Positions 23,056-30,037 of a stretch of 49,704 nucleotides of DNA are shown here, piece after piece. Position numbers and translations under genes: made by a program. A model generated the notes under the pieces. It did not search any database, was not told the DNA's origin, and saw only the letters and a program-made list of their open reading frames with translations. How positions within the stretch are numbered: the first letter of the stretch is position 1; each line of letters starts with the position of its first letter. This DNA comes from a virus. Where the stretch lies: IMG/VR virus record IMGVR_UViG_3300034522_000097, positions 1-49,704 of that record. One strand, 5' to 3'.

Positions 23056-23928
23056 ATGGACGGACAAGAACTGTTGGAGCAAGAAGCCGCGTTTGAGGCG
23101 AGCTTTGCCGGCAACGAGCAGCCAACCACATCGGCCCCCGCAACGGTAGAACCTGCCGGCGCCGCGGTCGAAACGGATCTGCCCGCAGCAGGGACAGGCG
23201 GCCAAGAGCCACCAGCCCCAGGTGATCAGCAGCAAGATCAGGCCCCAGCGCCTGCAGCTGATGACCCCGTGGTGTTCGGTGGCTTCAAACAAAGCGAGGT
23301 GCAACGACTGTTTGAGCAAGCCGCGAAAGTCGGTGATCTTGAATTGCAGCTGCGCAAGGCCCATGGTCATATTGGCGATCTCAAGCGCCATATGGGACAG
23401 CAGCCTTCCGCACAACAGGTGCCGCCGCAAACCGCGCCCGCACCGGCCAACCCCAAGTTGGAGCAGTTCAAGCAGGACTTCCCGGAAATTGCGGAGTACA
23501 TCCATGCCGTGGTCCCCCAGGCCCCAACTCCCCAGCAGGCCCCGCCTGCAGAGCAGCAGCAACCCGTGGCCACGGACGCTGCGCCTGCCCAGGCCGCGCT
23601 GACGCAGGAGGACATTGAGCTGGCTCTGATGGATCGCATGCACACGGGGTGGCGCGAAACCGTGAAGTCGCAGGATTTCAACCTGTGGCTGGGCGCGCAG
23701 CCTGAGTCGGTGCAGCAAGAGTTCGATACGGCGGACACCGCCGACCGACTGGGTGCTGTCCTGGGGCAATACCAGCAGTGGGGTGCCGCGAAGGCCGAGG
23801 CTGCCACCAAGCAAGCCAAGGGCCAACAGCGCCTCAAGCAAGCGGTAACGCCCACCGGCCAGGCGCAACGCCCCACGGCAGAGCCCACCGAAGAAGAAGC
23901 CTTTTTGGCTGCGTTCAACAAGAAATAA
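23056..23928 (+). CDS. Scaffolding protein
   Basis: A 290-residue acidic protein rich in Gln, Ala and Pro, with a helical C-terminal end (TEEEAFLAAFNKK). The position directly before the capsid gene, low complexity and helical tail are typical of scaffolds, which shape the procapsid and then leave. The middle region (LEQFKQDFPEIAEYI) may be structured. Assigned mainly by context. Confidence 0.8.
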   Translation: MDGQELLEQEAAFEASFAGNEQPTTSAPATVEPAGAAVETDLPAAGTGGQEPPAPGDQQQDQAPAPAADDPVVFGGFKQSEVQRLFEQAAKVGDLELQLRKAHGHIGDLKRHMGQQPSAQQVPPQTAPAPANPKLEQFKQDFPEIAEYIHAVVPQAPTPQQAPPAEQQQPVATDAAPAQAALTQEDIELALMDRMHTGWRETVKSQDFNLWLGAQPESVQQEFDTADTADRLGAVLGQYQQWGAAKAEAATKQAKGQQRLKQAVTPTGQAQRPTAEPTEEEAFLAAFNKK

Positions 23929-23953
23929 GTGAACGCGGCACTAGGAGAAAACC

Positions 23954-24991
23954 ATGCCCCAATTTAGCTCTGCGTCCCCCGCCGCCCGTATTGGTGCGCT
24001 CAAGGGTGACATCCTGAAGCATGCGGTCCCAGTGGAAGTGCTGGGCCTGTGCGGTCAGCAACGCGGCATCCCCAAGAACAGTGGCCTGACGATCAAGCAT
24101 CGTCGCTACCTGCCTTACGGTGCTGCCGCGACCGACTTCAACACTGCCAACCGCCCGGCCGCAACCGCAGCTGCGCACATCCTGGCGGAAGGTGTGACGC
24201 CCACCGCCGACACCCTGGTGCCCCAGGACATCACGGTGACGCTGAAGCAGTACGGCTGCCTGTACCAGCTGACCGACGTGGTGGCAGACACCTACGAAGA
24301 TGACGTGCCTGCGGAAATGAAGAAGCAGGTGGGCGAGCGTACCGGCCAGGTGCGCGAGATGATCCGCTACGGCGTGCTGAAGGCTTGCACCAATGTGTTC
24401 TATGCGGGCAATGTTTCCACCCGTGCCACGGTGGCCGCCAAGATCACCTTGTCGCTGCTGCGCAAGATCAGCCGCAACCTGCAGGCCAATCATGCCAAGC
24501 GCATCACCGGTGTGCTGGATGCCAGCCCCAAGATTGCGACCAAGCCTGTGGAAGCGGCGTATGTGGTCTTCGTGCACACCGATGCCGAGGCCGACATCCG
24601 CGACTTGGCCGGCTTCAAGCACGTCACCGAGTATGGCAGCCGCACGCCCATCTCCCCCCATGAGCTGGGCAGCTGCGAGAACTTCCGCTTCGTGACCTCG
24701 CCTGACCTGCTTCCCTACGTGGCCGCTGGTGCTGACATCGGGGCGACCGGCCTGTCCGGTACCGCCAAGGTGGACGTGTACCCCTTCATCATGGTGGGCG
24801 AGGACGCCTACGGCCAGGTGGCGCTGCGCGGCGTGGATGCGCTGGACCCGACCTACATCCCGACCGGCCAGAAGGACAAGAGCGACCCCCTGGGCCAGCG
24901 CGGCTACGTGGGTGCCAAGTTCTACATGGAGTGCACGATGCTCAACGAAGGCTGGATGGCCGTCGCTGAAGCAGGTGTGACCGCCCTGTAA
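23954..24991 (+). CDS. Major capsid protein, N4-gp56 family
   Basis: A 345-residue protein of the N4 gp56 capsid family. Diagnostic segments include LTIKHRRYLPYGAAATDFN, the VTPTADTLVPQDITVTLKQYG strand region and LTDVVADTYEDDV. The C-terminus has DPLGQRGYVGAKFYMEC. It builds the icosahedral shell. CTAGGAGAAAACC precedes the ATG. A hairpin terminator at 25008-25040 follows, so it may be the most abundant late product. Confidence 0.92.
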   Translation: MPQFSSASPAARIGALKGDILKHAVPVEVLGLCGQQRGIPKNSGLTIKHRRYLPYGAAATDFNTANRPAATAAAHILAEGVTPTADTLVPQDITVTLKQYGCLYQLTDVVADTYEDDVPAEMKKQVGERTGQVREMIRYGVLKACTNVFYAGNVSTRATVAAKITLSLLRKISRNLQANHAKRITGVLDASPKIATKPVEAAYVVFVHTDAEADIRDLAGFKHVTEYGSRTPISPHELGSCENFRFVTSPDLLPYVAAGADIGATGLSGTAKVDVYPFIMVGEDAYGQVALRGVDALDPTYIPTGQKDKSDPLGQRGYVGAKFYMECTMLNEGWMAVAEAGVTAL

Positions 24992-25007
24992 CCGGTAAGC
25001 AACCGTG

Positions 25008-25040
25008 AACCCCCGAAGTCTTGAGGCCTCGGGGGTTCTC
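25008..25040 (+). terminator. Terminator-like hairpin after the capsid gene
   Basis: Perfect AACCCCCGA/TCGGGGGTT arms (25008-25016 and 25029-25037). The following tract is only weakly U-rich. Confidence 0.6.
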
Positions 25041-25068
25041 TCCCAACCCTTTCAAGGCGAACACAGAC

Positions 25069-25527
25069 ATGGCCACATCCCCCAAGCGAGCTGCCGTCGA
25101 CAGCACCAACGAATACCTGGGCGCAAGCCAGACCATGGAGTTTGGCGTGGTCGAAGACCCGGTGTCCGAGATCATCGACAACCCGATCCCTGATATGAAG
25201 GATGCCGAGATGGAGGCCTTCATGAACGAGCCCGTCATGGTGACGGTGTTGTCTGGTGGCAAGGACAACGAACACCAGTTCGTACAGGTGGCCGTCAATG
25301 GCGTGATCCAAATGTTCAAGCGCGACCAGCCCATCGTGGTCAAGCGCAAGTATGTGGAGCGCCTGGCGCGCGCCAAGGAAACTGGCTACGAGCAGGATCT
25401 GGACCACGCCAAGGGCGAGGCCATGAATCAGCTGAAATCCCAGAAAAGCCTGCGCTACCCGTTCCAGGTCAACCGCGATGACAACCCCCGCGGGGCTGCG
25501 TGGCTGCGTGCCGTGCTGGCATCGTAA
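25069..25527 (+). CDS. Virion-associated protein, 152 residues
   Basis: A soluble protein with VMVTVLSGGKDNEHQFVQVAVNGVIQMF and a basic helical C-terminal half (VVKRKYVERLARAKETGYEQ). It lies between capsid and adaptor genes, where related phages carry a conserved head protein of unknown role. The start at 25069 follows AAGGCGA. Confidence 0.78.
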   Translation: MATSPKRAAVDSTNEYLGASQTMEFGVVEDPVSEIIDNPIPDMKDAEMEAFMNEPVMVTVLSGGKDNEHQFVQVAVNGVIQMFKRDQPIVVKRKYVERLARAKETGYEQDLDHAKGEAMNQLKSQKSLRYPFQVNRDDNPRGAAWLRAVLAS

Positions 25528-25536
25528 GGCTGCGCG

Positions 25537-26202
25537 ATGAACCTCAAAGAACTGATCGCGCTGTACCGGGCCCAGTCGCGGGACAACTCCGCGCCGTATT
25601 TCTGTGAGGATGTCCTGTTGGCGCAGTACGCCAACGAAGCGCAAGACGAAGCCTGCCGCCGCGGTCAGCTCTTGGTGCGCTCCTCTGGCGAGTTGTGCAC
25701 CGTGGCCTACGAGGCAGGCGCCGAGACGGTGGCGATCAGCAGCCGCATCGTGCAGATCAAGCGCGCCTTCGCCGGGACTATGCCCGTGGGAACGATGGAC
25801 GTGGAGCGTATGGATGCCATGCACCCTGGCTGGCAGTTTGAGGGCCACCAGGGGCAGCCCACCGTACTGGTCACCGGCCTGGCCACGGACACCCTGTACT
25901 TCTGGCCCAAGCCCAGCGAAGCTGGAACGCTGCGCCTGACCGTTCAGCACCTGCCCCTCAAACCGATGCGGCACGATGCCAGCGAGGATGACAGCCCGGA
26001 GATTCGGCCGGAACTGCACCCGGCCCTGGTGGACTGGATGCTGCACCGGGCTTACAGCCGTGACGACACCGACCTGTTCAACGACGCCAAGGCCAGGTTG
26101 GCCCTGGGGCGGTTTGAAGCGGAGTTCGGCCGCAAGGCCTCGGGCCGCAACGAGCAGTGGATGCGCCAAGGCGGCGGCATGATGCCCGGGCCCATTGCTT
26201 AA
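25537..26202 (+). CDS. Head-tail adaptor (P22 gp4-like)
   Basis: A 221-residue protein with the N-terminal helix MNLKELIALYRAQSRD, a beta-rich middle (LYFWPKPSEAGTLRLTVQ) and PALVDWMLHRAYSRDDTDLFNDAKARLA near the C-terminus. These are features of phage adaptor proteins that join portal to tail. Its position after the capsid genes agrees. The last 4 nt overlap the convergent gene 26199-26624. Confidence 0.8.
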   Translation: MNLKELIALYRAQSRDNSAPYFCEDVLLAQYANEAQDEACRRGQLLVRSSGELCTVAYEAGAETVAISSRIVQIKRAFAGTMPVGTMDVERMDAMHPGWQFEGHQGQPTVLVTGLATDTLYFWPKPSEAGTLRLTVQHLPLKPMRHDASEDDSPEIRPELHPALVDWMLHRAYSRDDTDLFNDAKARLALGRFEAEFGRKASGRNEQWMRQGGGMMPGPIA

Positions 26203-26624
26203 AGCTTCGTTCGGATTTTGGAGTAAAACTGACCGAGCTCTAGTACGCCGTGACCGTGCCAAACCCTAAAGTCTGACTCATTAAATTCAATTTCTCTAAA
26301 TTGTTGATGCCAGCTTGAGTTTTGGAAAACAAATCCAGACGGAGCATCATCGAACTGATCGCATGTCAAATCGATAAAAAAATTGTCCCGCTGAAGCCAA
26401 GCATGTGTATGCCATGTTCCGTCTTCATAGCTGCCGCGGCAGCCGCTGGTATACAAAAAACCAGCCTCGCCTAAATCATTCAAGTACGCACCTATTAATA
26501 GAGTCGTGTCTCCGCACGCTCCCTTAGGGAATTTGCTAAATCCTATTGGGCGTTGGGAAGACGGTATGCTCAAGATAGCGGATCTGAATGCAATCGCTAT
26601 TTTTTGAATTTCGTAAAGGACCAT
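26199..26624 (-). CDS. Transglutaminase-like cysteine-protease-fold protein (cargo gene)
   Basis: A 141-residue protein. A possible catalytic triad is visible: C37 in FPKGACGDTTLL, H74 in WHTHAWLQ and D85 in FFIDLTCDQF, in the order used by transglutaminase-like enzymes. No signal peptide or membrane segment is seen. The gene is AT-richer than its neighbours and runs against the late operon, so it is probably expressed in the lysogen. The substrate is unknown; protein cleavage, deamidation or crosslinking are all possible. Confidence 0.68.
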   Translation of the reverse strand: MVLYEIQKIAIAFRSAILSIPSSQRPIGFSKFPKGACGDTTLLIGAYLNDLGEAGFLYTSGCRGSYEDGTWHTHAWLQRDNFFIDLTCDQFDDAPSGFVFQNSSWHQQFREIEFNESDFRVWHGHGVLELGQFYSKIRTKL

Positions 26625-26686
26625 AAGCGCAGCATAACGGACCCCCGTCTAAGGTTCGCTGATAAATCCCAGCTCCAATTAAATCA

Positions 26687-26711
26687 GGGCTCCCTACGTG
26701 GAGCCCTTTTT
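26687..26711 (+). terminator. Rho-independent terminator
   Basis: Perfect GGGCTCC/GGAGCCC arms (26687-26693 and 26700-26706) followed by TTTTT. Confidence 0.82.
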
Positions 26712-26730
26712 CATTACCGGAGCACGACAC

Positions 26731-26964
26731 ATGGCCACAGCCAACAAGAAACGCAGCGCGACCGCTGCAGACAAGGCGCCCGAGACGGCGCAGCCAGACC
26801 AGGCCCAGCACCAGCACGAGGCTGTCAAGGCAGAGCGCAAGTTCGACAACGCCGACGAGCTGGCGCACTTCATCCACCACAACCCCGAGTTCGGCACCCT
26901 GCCGCTGGATGAGCAGAACGCCCTGCGCCAACAGCTGGTCACGCTGGCCAAGGCCGCTCAGTGA
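26731..26964 (+). CDS. 77-residue hypothetical virion-region protein
   Basis: The N-terminal half is Lys/Ala/Gln-rich and likely disordered. The C-terminal half (FDNADELAHFIHHNPEFG, then DEQNALRQQLVTLAKAAQ) is helical. GGAG precedes the ATG at 26731, directly after the terminator. Function unknown. Confidence 0.7.
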   Translation: MATANKKRSATAADKAPETAQPDQAQHQHEAVKAERKFDNADELAHFIHHNPEFGTLPLDEQNALRQQLVTLAKAAQ

Positions 26965-26993
26965 CCGCCCGCAACCCACCCGTGGAGAAGCAC

Positions 26994-27968
26994 ATGACCA
27001 AACCACCCCGCGTACTGAACCTGAACTTCATCGCCACAGCCATGCTGTTGCTGGCTGCCATCTTCATCACCTACCAATTTGCTGCGCTGCCGCAGGAAAT
27101 CAAAGGCCTGGCAGGCATCGTGCTGTCGGCCGTCGTATTCGCGCTTGCCTATCTGGTGCTGACGCTGGAGGCGCACAAAGCCGAGTTGGCCAAGCTGAAC
27201 GCCGATGCCTCCATTCAAACCAGCATGGCGCGCATGGAAGCTGCAAAGGCAGGTACCCAGCTCTATGCGCAACTCGCGGCATCTTCCTGCGGTCCGGTGA
27301 AGGTTTCGGGTGGTAGCGACAACCGCACGGCCGACGCGGCGGGCGCCCACCGCATGAACTTGGAGCTGGCAGCCATGAAAGCCTTGACGAACCAGTCGTT
27401 GATCAAGCTCTACGATGCAAAAGCGTTGGGTGCGCGCATCCGAGTTGCCATTGACGCCTTGTTGGACGCGGGTACAGCCGCGGTAGCCGGGTGCACTTTT
27501 GGGTCCAACGAGGCATGCAGCAATTGCCCACGCAATGTGCCAGCCACCAAGGCTACGGCCGCAGCAGTCCTGGCTGGGGCTGGGCATGCCACTGCGGGCG
27601 AATCCGCCGAGGCCATGAGCCAGCAGGACAAGGGGAATACTGCTGCGCGCATCACGCCTGAAGCGGTCGAGGCGAACATCGCCGCTGAATACAGCTTCAC
27701 CCTCGATAAGGCGCTGGCTGGATCTCCTCTGGTGGAAGGCCTGGACCGAGTGACGCTATCCGTGATCGTGCTGCGCAACGGCACGAAGCTGGTCGGCGTG
27801 AACTACGGGGCTATTGATCCGGCGCGCCATGATCCAGAAATGGGCCGGAAGGAAGCGCGCTGTGCTGCCATCGAGCAAGTTTGGCCGCTGATGGGCTACG
27901 AGCTGCGCAGCCAGCTGGCCCAGTCCCAGGGTGTCGTTCAAGCGTATGAAGCCATGACCCAGCGCTGA
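26994..27968 (+). CDS. Membrane-anchored protein with N4 Gp49/Sf6 Gp66-like domain
   Basis: A 324-residue protein. Two hydrophobic segments near residues 12-32 (ATAMLLLAAIFITYQF) and 38-58 (GIVLSAVVFALAYLVL) anchor the N-terminus. A helical middle follows, with several Cys near residue 170 (CTFGSNEACSNCP). The last 90 residues resemble the Gp49/Gp66 family (VIVLRNGTKLVGVNYGA, then GRKEARCAAIEQVWPLMGY), usually a small stand-alone protein of unknown function. The start at 26994 follows GGAG; a GTG at 26961 is possible. Confidence 0.75.
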   Translation: MTKPPRVLNLNFIATAMLLLAAIFITYQFAALPQEIKGLAGIVLSAVVFALAYLVLTLEAHKAELAKLNADASIQTSMARMEAAKAGTQLYAQLAASSCGPVKVSGGSDNRTADAAGAHRMNLELAAMKALTNQSLIKLYDAKALGARIRVAIDALLDAGTAAVAGCTFGSNEACSNCPRNVPATKATAAAVLAGAGHATAGESAEAMSQQDKGNTAARITPEAVEANIAAEYSFTLDKALAGSPLVEGLDRVTLSVIVLRNGTKLVGVNYGAIDPARHDPEMGRKEARCAAIEQVWPLMGYELRSQLAQSQGVVQAYEAMTQR

Positions 27969-27989
27969 CAGGCGCTACGAAGGCCGACC

Positions 27990-28241
27990 ATGCCCGCCCA
28001 AGTCATTCACCTCGATGATCGCCGCCCACATGTGACCATGCGCACGCAAGCTGGGGTGGAGCACGATCTGCCCGCCAAGCTGTGGCACGACATCGCTGCA
28101 GGCAAGCGCACGGTGGATGACTTGGGCCCAGCGCGAGACGAGCTGCTGCGCCTGGTGGTGGCCGAGTGGCTGGCTGGCCTGGGTTACGCCGAAGCCATGG
28201 GGCTACTGGAGATCGAGGATCAGATTAATCAACTGGAGTAA
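27990..28241 (+). CDS. 83-residue hypothetical protein
   Basis: A compact helical protein (HDLPAKLWHDIAAGKRTVDDLG, then RLVVAEWLAGLGYAEAM). It follows the Gp49-like gene on the same strand. Its 3' end overlaps the convergent cargo gene by 17 nt. Function unknown. Confidence 0.72.
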   Translation: MPAQVIHLDDRRPHVTMRTQAGVEHDLPAKLWHDIAAGKRTVDDLGPARDELLRLVVAEWLAGLGYAEAMGLLEIEDQINQLE

Positions 28242-28539
28242 GGCGCGCAATGCTTGTTGCTAGCCATTTAATGCCGTGCTCACCAAAATCAATCTGCACA
28301 CGATCGATCTCATTTATGACCACAATCCCCTCACCGAATTTGCTGTGATGAACTTTCTTGCCTGGAGAGAGTTTTGTTTCTAACTTGAACTTCAGTTCAG
28401 GCACTGACACCCTAAAGCCTGGGTATTTATGCTCGGCGTATTGAAAGGCGTTTTTCTCCGCCTCTTCCCTTGACTCACCAGAGACTTCAACATCAAAAGT
28501 TTGATGGACGGTGATCGTCGCTTTGTAAAACAGGGTCAT
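28225..28539 (-). CDS. Small protein with UvrD/PcrA tail-like Tudor domain (cargo gene)
   Basis: A 104-residue protein. Residues 1-45 form a beta-alpha unit (VSGESREEAEKNAFQYAEHKY). Residues about 55-104 (GKKVHHSKFGEGIVV, then VQIDFGEHGIKWLATSIARLTPV) closely resemble the C-terminal Tudor-like domain of UvrD/PcrA helicases, which contacts RNA polymerase. AAGGAGG five nt upstream fixes the ATG at 28539. The gene is antisense in the late region and lower in GC. Binding to host polymerase is a hypothesis from the domain likeness. Confidence 0.72.
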   Translation of the reverse strand: MTLFYKATITVHQTFDVEVSGESREEAEKNAFQYAEHKYPGFRVSVPELKFKLETKLSPGKKVHHSKFGEGIVVINEIDRVQIDFGEHGIKWLATSIARLTPVD

Positions 28540-28637
28540 ATCTCCTCCTTCGATCATTATGCGTACCCCTCTGGGGCTTTGGTAGTAGCTGGTCATACAG
28601 GAGACTGAGATCAATCCAAACCAGCGAGGGAATCGCT

Positions 28638-29942
28638 ATGGCCACGAATCCACAAACACGTCGCAGTCTGATTGACCAGATCCCCACAGAAGAAGACCGC
28701 CAGGCGCCGGCGGCACGACCTCAATCCGTCATCCATTCTTCGGAGCTGGGCCGACAGGTCTACAACACTGCCATGGCCCTGCCGGGTGTCGGAGGCATTG
28801 GCAAGGTGGCCCAAACGGGCGGCCTGGTCAGCCGGGCGTTGAACTCCACCGCCGGCGTGGCTGCCAAGGCTGCCGTTCCGTATGTCGCCCCAGGCACCGG
28901 CCTGGCCGCGTTGTCCGCCGCATCCGAGTCTGAGCGTCCCACAGGCGTGCAGCGCATGGCAACCAATCCGGCTGGCGCTGGTGGTGGCACGGTCAACCCG
29001 CCCGCAGCAGGGGCGTCCAATCCGCTGGTGGAGGCATCCCGACAAGTCGCTCCGGGCATTTTCCGCGCCGGCAACAGCTATGCCGGCACCGGTGACGCGT
29101 CCGTGAGCCTGGACCGCGAGCCAAAGAGCCCGCCCTCGGCACAGAACATGGCCGCCGCTGACCAGTTGGCCGCGAACCAGCAGATGGAGAGCATCAGCCG
29201 TGTTGCCACCAGCGGCAATGTCCCGCAGTCTCCGTCCCAGGGGCTGATTGGCCGCGTGACGGCCACGCACAGCGGCAACGACTGGACCGCGCGTGAAATG
29301 CTGCGGCGCCAGAAGACGAATGCCGACAGCCTGATCCATCAATCGCACTGGGCGCCCAAGGGTTCCGCCAGGGCGGCACAAGCCTCCTACCAGAATGCTG
29401 CAGCGGAGGATATGGCCGCGATGACCAGGGGGCAGACCTCTGCCGATGTGGAGGTCATGCGCCAAAACGCGGGCTTGATGGGTGAGCAGATGCGGCAGTC
29501 CGGCGCTGACCGGCGCGATGCCCGCCGCGGCTTGATCGATGCGGCCCGCCTTGGCATGGACCAAGAAACCCAGGGCTTTGCCACCCGTGCCGCAGCCCAG
29601 CAGGAGCAGCTGCGCAGCACCTTGCTGGATCCCAATGCCAGCACCGAGCAGCGCGCATTGGCGCAGCGGTCCCTGGCGGCCCTGGCCGGCAAGACGGCGG
29701 CGGACCGTTTGCAGACGGTGAACCTGCCGGACACCACGACCGACATGGGCGCGGTGGTGCGCGGTGGTCAGGCACTGGTGCGCATCATGGAAGATGGCAC
29801 GGCTCAGCAGGTGCCGGTTGGTGCGCAGGCGGCGCAGCCTCTAACCAACCACGTGCAGGCGCTGCGTAAGGATCCAAAGCTGGCTGCGCAGTTTGATGCC
29901 CAGTACGGCCCAGGTGCATCTGCCCGCTATCTGGGCAAATAA
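28638..29942 (+). CDS. Probable internal virion or DNA-ejection protein
   Basis: A 434-residue protein, Ala/Gln-rich and mostly helical, with an N-terminal Gly/Ala-rich stretch (LPGVGGIGKVAQTGGLVSRAL) and no signal peptide. It lies directly before the giant virion protein gene and is followed by a terminator, the position of internal core proteins in related podoviruses. Such proteins leave the head ahead of the DNA and help cross the envelope. Assigned by context; no family is recognised. Confidence 0.7.
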   Translation: MATNPQTRRSLIDQIPTEEDRQAPAARPQSVIHSSELGRQVYNTAMALPGVGGIGKVAQTGGLVSRALNSTAGVAAKAAVPYVAPGTGLAALSAASESERPTGVQRMATNPAGAGGGTVNPPAAGASNPLVEASRQVAPGIFRAGNSYAGTGDASVSLDREPKSPPSAQNMAAADQLAANQQMESISRVATSGNVPQSPSQGLIGRVTATHSGNDWTAREMLRRQKTNADSLIHQSHWAPKGSARAAQASYQNAAAEDMAAMTRGQTSADVEVMRQNAGLMGEQMRQSGADRRDARRGLIDAARLGMDQETQGFATRAAAQQEQLRSTLLDPNASTEQRALAQRSLAALAGKTAADRLQTVNLPDTTTDMGAVVRGGQALVRIMEDGTAQQVPVGAQAAQPLTNHVQALRKDPKLAAQFDAQYGPGASARYLGK

Positions 29943-29963
29943 CCGAAACACGCCCGTGACAAC

Positions 29964-29986
29964 AACCCGCTTCGGCGGGTTTTTTT
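29964..29986 (+). terminator. Rho-independent terminator before the giant gene
   Basis: ACCCGC-TTCG-GCGGGT with a stable tetraloop and a run of T. The next late motif follows within four bases. Confidence 0.88.
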
Positions 29987-29989
29987 GCA

Positions 29990-30003
29990 CCCCGGCTGGG
30001 GTT
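29990..30003 (+). promoter_or_regulatory. Late-region motif, copy C
   Basis: CCCCGGCTGGGGTT between the terminator and the ATG of the giant protein (34 nt). Confidence 0.6.
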
Positions 30004-30037
30004 CGCGCGTATGGATGGCGCTGGGCAAAGTGGGTGC

